From Lachnospiraceae bacterium (GTDB lineage Bacteria > Bacillota_A > Clostridia > Lachnospirales > Lachnospiraceae), in contig JAGATU010000092.1 of NCBI GenBank assembly GCA_017621115.1, positions 1-42,378 on the forward strand: a DNA stretch of 42,378 nucleotides, written 5' to 3'. The position numbers and the translations under genes are program-made. Below are positions 36,176 through 42,378 of this stretch, piece after piece; the stretch's first letter is position 1; each line of letters opens with the position of its first letter. The notes beneath the pieces are model-generated. The model was not told the DNA's origin. It saw only the letters and a list, made by a program, of their open reading frames with translations, and ran no database searches.

Positions 36176-36673
36176 TTAATATACTAATACACCATCATCT
36201 GTATCAACTGTATCTCCTGTTGCAGGATCATTCAATAATCTTCCATCCTGACCACGAAGATTTGAACCAGTTACTGTGATATTTAATCCAGACTTAGTAA
36301 TAGTTATCACAGGCTCATTACCTGCTGTCGTGTATGTATCTGACGTTAGAGTAACAGTAGCACCGAGCGCTGCATTTAATTCCACATCTAATGCATCTCC
36401 TCCAGCTGTTGCATCATTAAATGTAAATACTCCAGCTGTTGAAGCAGTATATGTTTCTCCAGCATCAGGCACTGAATTGTTAACTGTTTCATCTGCAACT
36501 GCAATCTTAATAGCATTTGCAATTTCAGCAATTGCCGAGTTATCTCTCTGAATTCTTGTTCTTTCCACATAACGTAACATCTGAGGCGCAACAATTACCA
36601 TTAACACTGCCATAATCGCGATTACAACGATTAATTCAACTAAAGAAAAACCTTTGTTATTTGTCTTTTTCAT
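36176..36673 (-). CDS. pilA: Likely major type IV pilin PilA
   Basis: A 165-residue prepilin, leader MKKTNNKG then FSLVELIVVIAIMAVLMVIV with Glu at mature position 5. The remainder is small and Ala/Thr/Asp/Gly-rich, typical of a major pilin head. Codon use leans to A/T-ending codons (GCA, ACA, GGA) unlike its neighbours, as in a strongly expressed gene. AAAGGAG precedes the ATG. A hairpin in the gap before it may separate its message. That it is the major subunit is inferred from size, position and codons. Confidence 0.88.
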   Translation of the reverse strand: MKKTNNKGFSLVELIVVIAIMAVLMVIVAPQMLRYVERTRIQRDNSAIAEIANAIKIAVADETVNNSVPDAGETYTASTAGVFTFNDATAGGDALDVELNAALGATVTLTSDTYTTAGNEPVITITKSGLNITVTGSNLRGQDGRLLNDPATGDTVDTDDGVLVY

Positions 36674-36710
36674 AGTAAATCTCCTTTACATTTTGAAATT
36701 TTATCTTAAG

Positions 36711-36735
36711 CATTTTCGTCCCTACTCCGAAAATG
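36711..36735 (-). other. Hairpin before pilA
   Basis: CATTTTCG and CGAAAATG form an 8-bp stem with a 9-nt loop on the minus strand, in the 80-nt gap between pilC and pilA. No T-run follows, so I read it as a processing or stabilising element rather than a terminator. Confidence 0.5.
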
Positions 36736-36752
36736 TTTAATTCGTAAGTTTA

Positions 36753-37967
36753 TTACATATTATCAAGTGCATTGTACATCGAAAGCATCGGTGCCATAAT
36801 GGACGCTAAAATCACGCATACAATCGCTGCCAGTACAATAATTATCATAGGCTCCATTGCCGCCATCAGACTCTGCGTTGCCATCTCTACCTCTTCGTCA
36901 TAATAATCGGCAAGCTTGGTAAGCATTTCCTCGGTACTTCCCGATTCTTCGCCGATTCGCACCATATGGTAGAGCATTGGCGGAAAAAGTCCGCTCTGTT
37001 GTAGCGGTTCCGATAAAGGCACGCCTTTAATGACTTCATCCCTTGCTTCGAGCAAAGCATCTTTAAAGAGTACATTCTGCATCGTATTCGATGTAATCTC
37101 TACCGCATCTACCAAGGATACACCCGCCGCTATCAGTGTACTTAAGGTTCTAGCCATCTGGGAACAGGCTGACTTTACTACTAGGTTACGGAACATCGGA
37201 ATCCTGATTGCCATCTGACTGGTAAAAAGTTTACCTGCATCCGTTTTCAAATACCAACGAATTACCAATCCGATTACAATTACCACAGGAATAATAATAT
37301 ACCAGTACGCAAGCAAGAAATTACTGGCTGCTACAACCGCCTTGGTAATTCCCGGAAGTTCCGTTCCCAAGGAATCAAACATCTCAGTATATTGTGGAAT
37401 AACCCACACCAACATTAAGACTATAATCGCCACCGACATGATTGCCACCACAATCGGATAAATCATCGCCTTTTTCACAAGGGCAGCCGTTTTTGCCGAA
37501 CGTTCAAACTGTGTCGCCATTCGCTCCAGCGAAATATCCAAACTACCGGATTCTTCACCGGCGGCAACGGTTGTGACCATTAAGTTGGAGAATATCTTAT
37601 CCTGCTTGCGCATGGACTCGGCAAGGGATTCACCCTTTTGTACATCCGCATGCACCTGTGCAATCGCTTTTGCGAGGTATTCGTTCTCGGTCTGCTCACG
37701 AAGCAGGTTCAAACATTCCATAATGGATACGCCGGCACGGCTCATACTGACGAACTGTCTGCAGAATACCGACATGTCACGGGCGCTTACTTTTTTGCCG
37801 AAGGAAATATTAATATCTTTGGTTAGGAAGCTTTCTTCTTTGAGCGAGAGTACGATAAATCCCTGTTGCTTAAGTTTCTCACGCGCCTGCTCAATGCTGT
37901 CGGCATCGATGCTTCCCTTCATTTCTTTGCCCATCTTATTGATGGCTTCATATCCATAGCTTGCCAT
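36753..37967 (-). CDS. pilC: Type IV pilus platform protein PilC (GspF family)
   Basis: Inner-membrane platform for pilus assembly. A short N-terminal domain (MASYGYEAINKMGKEMKGSI) is followed by two GspF domains, each with its membrane helices (VVAIMSVAIIVLMLVWVIPQ; the C-terminal IIIVLAAIVCVILASIMAPM), and the motif FSNLMVTTVAAGEESGSL with a second copy VRIGEESGSTEEML. A GTG 15 nt upstream is in frame, but GAAGGAG before the ATG at 37967 settles the start (404 residues). It lies 20 nt after pilB. Confidence 0.95.
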   Translation of the reverse strand: MASYGYEAINKMGKEMKGSIDADSIEQAREKLKQQGFIVLSLKEESFLTKDINISFGKKVSARDMSVFCRQFVSMSRAGVSIMECLNLLREQTENEYLAKAIAQVHADVQKGESLAESMRKQDKIFSNLMVTTVAAGEESGSLDISLERMATQFERSAKTAALVKKAMIYPIVVAIMSVAIIVLMLVWVIPQYTEMFDSLGTELPGITKAVVAASNFLLAYWYIIIPVVIVIGLVIRWYLKTDAGKLFTSQMAIRIPMFRNLVVKSACSQMARTLSTLIAAGVSLVDAVEITSNTMQNVLFKDALLEARDEVIKGVPLSEPLQQSGLFPPMLYHMVRIGEESGSTEEMLTKLADYYDEEVEMATQSLMAAMEPMIIIVLAAIVCVILASIMAPMLSMYNALDNM

Positions 37968-37987
37968 GGGGTTCTCCTTCACTTTGA

Positions 37988-39679
37988 CTAGATGTCAAAT
38001 GATACTTTCTTCATCTCGGATACGGAGGTAATACCGTCAAGCACATACCTGGTCGCACTCATGCGAAGGGTGTTCATACCCTCTCTAAGTGCGCAGTCCT
38101 TAATCTCATCCGCCGTACCATTCTTAGCGATAATACGCTTCAAATCCGGTGTTACTTCCATAATCTCGTATACACCGATTCGGCCCTTATAGCCGGTGTC
38201 GTCACATTTGCTGCAACCGCAAGGCTTGTATATCTTGACCGGTTCGTCTGCGGAAAGTCCTAAAAGTTCTCTCTCATCCGCATCCGGTGTCGTCTCGATT
38301 TTACAACTGTTGCAGAGGCGTCTTACCAGTCGCTGGGCAATAATGCCGACCGTCGAATCCGCTATCAGATACGGTTCAATGCCCATATCCGCAAGTCGGG
38401 TGACCGTACTTGCCGCGGAGTTGGTATGTAAGGTACTAACCACCATATGTCCCGTGATGGATGCTTGTACCGCAATCTCTGCCGTCTCCGTGTCTCGGAT
38501 CTCACCAATCATAATGATATCCGGGTCCTGACGCAGAATCGAACGCAGTGCAGAAGCAAAGGTCAGGTTCGCTTTCGGATTAACCTGTACCTGGTTGATA
38601 CCGTCGATATTGGCTTCGACCGGGTCTTCAACCGTGATGATATTTACTTCTTCGCTGTTAAGCTCGGAAAGTGCCGTATAAAGGGTTGTGGATTTACCAC
38701 TACCTGTAGGTCCCGTAACAAGGAGGATACCGTGAGGATTACTGAGGATATGGTCAAATACCTTCATCTCCTGCTCATTCAAACCAAGCTGGCTCTTTTC
38801 CCTTGTGAGGGCTGTCTTGGAGGTAAGTCGCATAACGACTTTCTCGCCGTACACCGTAGGAAGAATGGATACACGGATATCGTATTCCATACGGTCGACT
38901 ATCTGTGTGATACGGCCGTCCTGTGGTTTTCTTTTCTCGGAAATATCCATACCGCCGATAATCTTGATACGGGCTACAATCGCAGCCAGCGCTTTTAACG
39001 TATAGGTCTGCTTCTCATATAAAGTACCGTCAATACGGTAACGCACGCGCACCTGATTCTCCATCGGTTCAATGTGGATATCGGACGCACGCTGGCGGAC
39101 TGCCTGCTCAATCATCGTTTTAACAAGCTGTACAATCGGGGAAGAATTAACATCCTCACTGTACATGTCCTCTTCTTCGGCAATCAGTTCTTTGCCCTTG
39201 GTGTATTCATCCAGTTTGGAAATAACATCCTTCTGGCCATAGTACTTGTCTATCGCCATCATAATGCTCTGCTGTGTCGCTACTACCGGCTCCACCTGAA
39301 GGTTCGTGATGATATTGATATCATCCATTGCCCCCATATCCATCGGGTCCGCCATCGCCACACGAAGAACATTGGCTTCCTCCTGGGAATAGCCAATCGG
39401 AATCATAACGTGTTTTTTCAATATATCCACATGAATCAAATCCAGAACGGACTGCTCAATCACCACATCCCTAAGCTTGATTCTGTCGTATCCAAGCTGA
39501 TGGCTGAGTGCCTTTGCAATCGCATCCTCAGTCGTAATGCCCGCATCCACAAGCGTCATACCCAGACGCTGTTTGGTCTGCTTCTGCAGTTCGAGTCCTT
39601 TCTGTAATTGTTCTTCTGTAATCGCGCCTTCGTTAATCAGTACATCGCCGAGACGCAGTTTTTTTCTGATTAGTGCCAT
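37988..39679 (-). CDS. pilB: Pilus extension ATPase PilB with N-terminal MshEN (c-di-GMP-binding) domain
   Basis: Hexameric ATPase driving pilus extension. The N-terminal domain shows two 24-residue MshEN motifs at 9-32 (RLGDVLINEG...LQKGLELQ) and 38-61 (RLGMTLVDAG...AKALSHQ) separated by exactly 5 residues, the published c-di-GMP-binding layout. The ATPase domain has Walker A (GPTGSGKST), the aspartate box, Walker B (DPDIIMIGEIRD), the His box (TLHTNSAAS) and a zinc-binding cysteine set (CNSC ... CGCSKC). Length 563 is standard. CAGAAGG precedes the ATG. Activity is probably tuned by c-di-GMP. Confidence 0.96.
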   Translation of the reverse strand: MALIRKKLRLGDVLINEGAITEEQLQKGLELQKQTKQRLGMTLVDAGITTEDAIAKALSHQLGYDRIKLRDVVIEQSVLDLIHVDILKKHVMIPIGYSQEEANVLRVAMADPMDMGAMDDINIITNLQVEPVVATQQSIMMAIDKYYGQKDVISKLDEYTKGKELIAEEEDMYSEDVNSSPIVQLVKTMIEQAVRQRASDIHIEPMENQVRVRYRIDGTLYEKQTYTLKALAAIVARIKIIGGMDISEKRKPQDGRITQIVDRMEYDIRVSILPTVYGEKVVMRLTSKTALTREKSQLGLNEQEMKVFDHILSNPHGILLVTGPTGSGKSTTLYTALSELNSEEVNIITVEDPVEANIDGINQVQVNPKANLTFASALRSILRQDPDIIMIGEIRDTETAEIAVQASITGHMVVSTLHTNSAASTVTRLADMGIEPYLIADSTVGIIAQRLVRRLCNSCKIETTPDADERELLGLSADEPVKIYKPCGCSKCDDTGYKGRIGVYEIMEVTPDLKRIIAKNGTADEIKDCALREGMNTLRMSATRYVLDGITSVSEMKKVSFDI

Positions 39680-39689
39680 ATATGTAACC

Positions 39690-39753
39690 TTCTGTATGTT
39701 AGTATTCGTTACTTTTCGTTAGTTTATATTGGTATTTGTTAGTTATCGTTAGT
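39690..39753 (-). repeat. ACTAAC-type short repeats between the first pilin gene and pilB
   Basis: On the minus strand the segment holds AACTAACGA, AACTAACAA, AACTAACGA, AAGTAACGA and TACTAACAT, about every 10-20 nt. The first repeat contains the pilin stop codon. The RNA would be A-rich and unstructured. Function unknown. Confidence 0.7.
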
Positions 39754-40717
39754 TCACGGTTTTGTCTTCGCCGACATAGTGGAAGTTGCCAAGGTTATTA
39801 ACAGAAGGAAGATTAATCCGATCATTATACTGCATATCCAATGAACCATAGATATATTGTTTTCCGTCAAGCACAATAATATCCCCATAATGAATACCCT
39901 TAAGATACCATGCGCCATCCTCCCAAACCTTCACAGAATCAATATCCTCTATCACAACTCCCGAGCAGGAAATAATACCTTCACCCGGAAGATTATCAAT
40001 CATCTCCGGACCACGGTTCCACTCCCAGTGCACCGTGAATGTGCCCGTCTTATTACGATCAGTCACCACGTAAGTATTCCCTTCTCTTGAAGTAAATTTG
40101 ACCGGTACGGCAATTATCTCTGTCTCTCCCGAGAACTGCTTGCCAACCCAACGCGGGTCATCCCAATACGGCCAGTAACTGCTCTGCTGAGGTTCCTCCT
40201 CCGTAGAAGAACTCGGTTCTTCGCTGCTTGATTCCGGAGGCTCCGGCGTCGTCGGAAATGTCGCCGGGTCATACGGTGCATCGATTCCTTCTGCAAGTTC
40301 TGTTCCGCTCCATGCCGCAAAATCAACCACAACCTCTTCATGCCCGTCACAATCACATTCGATAATGGCAAGGTCTCCGACTACCTTTCCCGTATAATTA
40401 CCGCCATTAGGACATTTAACGTATTGTGCCACCTCATCCTTGGTTCCTTCGTCCATTCCGGGCTTAACCCTGTCTATAATATCTTCCAAATCCTGCGTCT
40501 GCAGTACGGCAGACCCCTCATATATACAACGCTCATAGACAGCGAGGATCCCCTCCCTGTCTACCTGACATGCCTTCGCACGATTCTGATTTACATAACG
40601 AAGCAACTGCGGAACCAACACTGACCCCAATACAGCCATAATCGCCACAACGACGATTACCTCTATAAGGGAGAAACCACGCTGTCCCGCCTTAGACAGA
40701 GCACGTGTGCGTAACAT
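39749..40717 (-). CDS. Pilin with C-terminal carbohydrate-binding-like domain, first gene of the pilus operon
   Basis: A 322-residue prepilin, leader MLRTRALSKAGQRG and mature start FSLIEVIVVVAIMAVLGSVL (Glu at 5). A pilin-size head with Cys pairs (IIECDCDGHE) runs to about 165. A Pro/Ser/Glu linker (about 166-195) follows, then a module ending HYGDIIVLDGKQYIYGS ... NLPS ... FHYVG, which recalls CBM5/12 chitin-binding folds (Y..GD.V.Y.GK.Y ... P ... W..V). The lectin reading is tentative. AGAGG and a sigma-A promoter precede it. It might be an adhesive minor pilin. Confidence 0.82.
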   Translation of the reverse strand: MLRTRALSKAGQRGFSLIEVIVVVAIMAVLGSVLVPQLLRYVNQNRAKACQVDREGILAVYERCIYEGSAVLQTQDLEDIIDRVKPGMDEGTKDEVAQYVKCPNGGNYTGKVVGDLAIIECDCDGHEEVVVDFAAWSGTELAEGIDAPYDPATFPTTPEPPESSSEEPSSSTEEEPQQSSYWPYWDDPRWVGKQFSGETEIIAVPVKFTSREGNTYVVTDRNKTGTFTVHWEWNRGPEMIDNLPGEGIISCSGVVIEDIDSVKVWEDGAWYLKGIHYGDIIVLDGKQYIYGSLDMQYNDRINLPSVNNLGNFHYVGEDKTVN

Positions 40718-40755
40718 TTCCCTACAACCTCTTGTTGCTTATTTATATTACTGTC

Positions 40756-40784
40756 ATTATAACACAATGGTTTACATATTTCGA
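40756..40784 (-). promoter_or_regulatory. Promoter of the type IV pilus operon
   Basis: TCGAAA, 17 nt, TATAAT on the minus strand, about 40 nt before the first pilin ATG. The -10 box is perfect and the -35 box weak (4 of 6), consistent with an activator-dependent promoter. The leader is too short for a riboswitch. Confidence 0.6.
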
Positions 40785-40786
40785 CT

Positions 40787-40822
40787 AAAACTTGTACTTT
40801 TTTCACAAAAAACTTGTATTTT
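40787..40822 (-). promoter_or_regulatory. Two direct repeats upstream of the pilus promoter
   Basis: Two copies of AAAACTTGTAYTTTTT (plus-strand reading), with ACTTGTA at 40790-40796 and 40812-40818, exactly 22 bp apart, about two helical turns, ending just upstream of the -35 box. This is the layout of an activator binding site. The factor is unknown. Confidence 0.5.
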
Positions 40823-40835
40823 TTGCATAAAAGTA

Positions 40836-40860
40836 ACCCCTCCCGAAAATCGGGAGGGGT
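40836..40860 (-). terminator. Terminator after the Rpn-like gene
   Basis: ACCCCTCCCGA and TCGGGAGGGGT form an 11-bp stem with a 3-nt loop. On the minus strand TACTTTTATG follows. It separates the Rpn-like gene from the pilus operon promoter. Confidence 0.85.
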
Positions 40861-40896
40861 AATAGTGTTCTGCGGCATATAATAATATGCTTTTTA

Positions 40897-40977
40897 CAGC
40901 ATTCCAAATTCTTTGTATAATCTCTTTCTGGCTTCTCCATCCTTAGCGTCATTCACTCACTTCTTAACCTCTTCTTC
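40897..40977 (-). pseudogene. In-frame coding-like tail after the Rpn-like stop codon
   Basis: The reading frame of the Rpn-like gene continues past its TAA for 27 codons, EEEVKK, a TGA stop, then VNDAKDGEARKRLYKEFGML before a final TAA. The charged, helix-like composition suggests a degraded C-terminus or a fragment of another gene. Chance cannot be excluded for so short a stretch. Confidence 0.35.
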
Positions 40978-41760
40978 TTAATAACCTGCCTTCTTCATTT
41001 CTTCTATGAATTCCTCCAAGGATAAAGAGGATTCTTCTACCGCACTAGAAATGTCAAGAAGTCCTTTTTTGACAAGCTTAAATAACATTTCCATTTTACC
41101 TTCATTATACTTCTCACGTTCAATCATGCGTAATGTCATATATTCTTCCTCCCATCCTCTATTTTTCCTAGCTGCCTCGACTTCGCGTTCCAGTTCCTGT
41201 GTAAAATCATCAACCGGCTTCCCATTTGCCACATACAAAAGGAAATTCTTCAAGTCTTCATCCACATCATCCATATCTGATACCGGATTTAAAAAGACCT
41301 TTGTAGTTTCGTCATTCAAATGAATTGATGGATCCTGGATACACAAGTTTTCAAATGTGTAAACATGTCTGCCTTTTCCAAAAATATCTTCTGTACAGAT
41401 AAAAATAACGTAACTCTTATTGAGTTTGTTATAGTCATCTCCCTTTTTCAACAGATTTAAGTCAATCATGCCCTGATAATATCTGCTTCTTTTTGGAAGA
41501 TTCTTGGGATTCGTCGCCTGCATCTCTACGTTATAAACAGTATTCTTATCATCTCTTACATAAACATCCAGCCGTACGCTCCTTGCATCCATCGAGTGAT
41601 TGATAGTTTTCTGCTCTTCGAGATAATCTATGCGCTCAATCGTCACATCTAAAATTACCTCTAACAACTGCTTGCATAACTTCCCATTTCTCATTACCTT
41701 TGCAAACATAAAATCGTTCACAAACCCCAATTCATTATAATCCTGTGTTCTTAATCCCAT
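40978..41760 (-). CDS. Rpn/PD-(D/E)XK nuclease family transposase-like protein
   Basis: Resembles the Rpn (recombination-promoting nuclease) and PDDEXK_2 family. Characteristic blocks are NDFMFAKVMRNGKLCKQLLE (residues about 15-34), ARSVRLDVYVRD with catalytic D65, and YNVEMQ with E79 and Q81, the DxnExQ core. KRSRYYQGMIDLNLLKKGDD and SYVIFICTEDIFGKGRHVYT are also family-like. The C-terminal quarter is a charged coiled coil. A GTG at 41775 is in frame, but the ATG at 41760 lies 8 nt after AGGA and gives 260 residues. A structured leader shared with the toxin-antitoxin operon precedes it. No terminal inverted repeats of an insertion sequence were seen. Confidence 0.85.
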   Translation of the reverse strand: MGLRTQDYNELGFVNDFMFAKVMRNGKLCKQLLEVILDVTIERIDYLEEQKTINHSMDARSVRLDVYVRDDKNTVYNVEMQATNPKNLPKRSRYYQGMIDLNLLKKGDDYNKLNKSYVIFICTEDIFGKGRHVYTFENLCIQDPSIHLNDETTKVFLNPVSDMDDVDEDLKNFLLYVANGKPVDDFTQELEREVEAARKNRGWEEEYMTLRMIEREKYNEGKMEMLFKLVKKGLLDISSAVEESSLSLEEFIEEMKKAGY

Positions 41761-41775
41761 TTCATTTTTCCTCAC

Positions 41776-41865
41776 TTTCCCTGTTATCTCTTTTTTCAGG
41801 GAAAGGGGAACTACCCAGCACTGTGCTTATCCATATCCCTGAACTATGGTAGTACCAAGGATATG
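41776..41865 (-). repeat. Structured leader element, copy B (before Rpn-like gene)
   Basis: Hairpin 41832-41865 (CATATCCTTG with TTCAGGGATATG, loop containing ACTACC) and hairpin 41776-41804 (TTTCCCTG with CAGGGAAA) just before the start codon. TTCAGGGA of the first can pair with TCCCTGAA of the second, an alternative 8-bp fold. Same order, arms and distance to the start codon as copy A at 20541-20630, although the genes are unrelated. Confidence 0.7.
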
Positions 41866-42074
41866 TGTCCGCCTATATGAAATTATTGAATGCCCCCGGC
41901 ATTCCTTCTAACCAGAAAAACTCTGCAAAAATAGTATATGTTCATCCTCCATGAATTGCATTACAAACATAAAAATGGGTACTACCGATATTGGACAATT
42001 ACTATACAAAATATATCATTGTCCTTATTTATCTTCATTTTAATTGATTCCGGGATAAAGTTCAAGTACATAAC
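41866..42074. other. Intergenic region between tRNA terminator and Rpn-like leader
   Basis: A/T-rich and without a credible gene. It contains a short perfect inverted repeat GAATGCC/GGCATTC around 41888-41904 and TATA-rich sequence, including ATATAG immediately upstream of the leader hairpin, where copy A has a similar TATATAG. No confident promoter. Confidence 0.4.
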
Positions 42075-42103
42075 AAAAAATCCCCCAGCAACTGCTGAGG
42101 GAT
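42075..42103 (-). terminator. Terminator of the tRNA operon
   Basis: ATCCCTCAGCA pairs with TGCTGGGGGAT (one G-U) around a 2-nt loop and is followed by six T on the minus strand, 6 nt after the tRNA-Lys end. Confidence 0.9.
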
Positions 42104-42109
42104 TCTCAA

Positions 42110-42182
42110 TGAAGCACGGGGGATTCGAACCCCCGACAACCTGATTAAAAGTCAGGTGCTCTACCGACTGAGCTAGTGCTCC
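42110..42182 (-). tRNA. tRNA-Lys (anticodon TTT)
   Basis: Full cloverleaf on the minus strand: acceptor GGAGCAC/GTGCTTC, D-arm AGCTCAGTCGGTAGAGC, anticodon loop CTTTTAA with anticodon TTT, and T-arm GGGGGTTCGAATCCCCC. CCA is not encoded. Last gene of a His-Gln-Lys tRNA operon. Confidence 0.96.
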
Positions 42183-42198
42183 ATGTTGTAAACTTTAA

Positions 42199-42270
42199 CT
42201 GGGCTAGTTGGATTCGAACCAACGAGTGCAGCAGTCAAAGTGCTGTGCCTTACCGCTTGGCGATAGCCCA
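42199..42270 (-). tRNA. tRNA-Gln (anticodon TTG)
   Basis: Minus-strand cloverleaf: acceptor TGGGCTA/TAGCCCA with discriminator G, the U1-A72 pair typical of tRNA-Gln, anticodon loop CTTTGAC region with TTG, T-arm GTTGGTTCGAATCCAAC. CCA is not encoded. 16 nt upstream of tRNA-Lys. Confidence 0.96.
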
Positions 42271-42288
42271 TTATTGGCATGACACCAG

Positions 42289-42363
42289 GGTGGATACAGG
42301 GATTCGAACCCTGGGCCTCCAGAGCCACAATCTGGCGCGCTAACCAACTGCGCTATACCCACC
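42289..42363 (-). tRNA. tRNA-His (anticodon GTG)
   Basis: Minus-strand cloverleaf with the extra G-1 opposite C73 that marks tRNA-His, acceptor GTGGGTA/TATCCAC, anticodon GTG in ATTGTGG, T-arm CAGGGTTCGAATCCCTG. First visible gene of the tRNA operon. The promoter is outside the window or further upstream. Confidence 0.96.
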
Positions 42364-42378
42364 ATATGAGATATGCGG

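Noticed and set aside
40718..40756. c-di-GMP riboswitch before the pilus operon, as in some Clostridia
   Set aside because: The likely leader is only about 35 nt, and no GEMM-like core sequences are visible.
40787..40822. ComK boxes (AAAA-N5-TTTT) upstream of the pilus operon
   Set aside because: The A-tract and T-tract are 6-7 nt apart rather than 5, and ComK is not expected in Clostridia. I kept only the direct-repeat observation.
40978..41880. Complete insertion sequence around the Rpn-like gene
   Set aside because: No matching terminal inverted repeats or target duplication flank it. The inverted repeats found are leader structures present at another gene too.

Overview
The window reads as chromosomal DNA of a motile, Gram-positive, anaerobic Firmicute, most likely a clostridial species of the Lachnospiraceae type. 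Reasons: a FliY (not FliN) switch protein, CodY next to flgB, a FlbD/SwrD small protein, strong GGAGG ribosome sites, and a low-GC, glutamate/lysine-rich proteome. Every gene I can support lies on the minus strand, so transcription runs from high to low coordinates.

Right edge (about 42.36-40.84 kb): a tRNA operon His-Gln-Lys with a terminator, then a Rpn/PD-(D/E)XK transposase-like gene with a structured leader and a terminator.

Type IV pilus operon (40.72-20.87 kb): about 12 tightly packed genes behind a sigma-A-type promoter. Order: a pilin with a carbohydrate-binding-like tail, pilB (with an N-terminal double MshEN motif expected to bind c-di-GMP), pilC, the likely major pilin pilA, prepilin peptidase pilD, a fused pilM-pilN, pilO, four minor (pseudo)pilins that resemble GspI, GspK, GspH and GspJ, and a 1956-residue secreted multidomain protein. 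The last gene sits where PilY1 sits in Gram-negative minor-pilin operons, so I propose it is the pilus-tip adhesin. No pilT is present here.

Between the pilus operon and topA lies a RelE/ParE-type toxin-antitoxin pair. Its leader shares two inverted repeats with the leader of the distant Rpn-like gene.

Housekeeping segment (19.8-16.8 kb): topA and codY. In Bacillus subtilis topA and codY also lie upstream of flgB, so this is an old gene order with intervening genes missing.

Flagellar operon (16.65 kb to the left edge): flgB, flgC, fliE, fliF, fliG, fliH, fliI, fliJ, a MotE/YlxF-like gene, fliK, flgD, a TIGR02530-type gene, flgE, flbD, motA, motB, fliL, fliM and fliY (cut by the window edge). 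It encodes rod, MS-ring, switch, export ATPase, hook and stator parts. A sigma-D-like promoter and a leader that can form an antiterminator or a terminator stand in front of fliK, suggesting separate control of the hook-stage genes.
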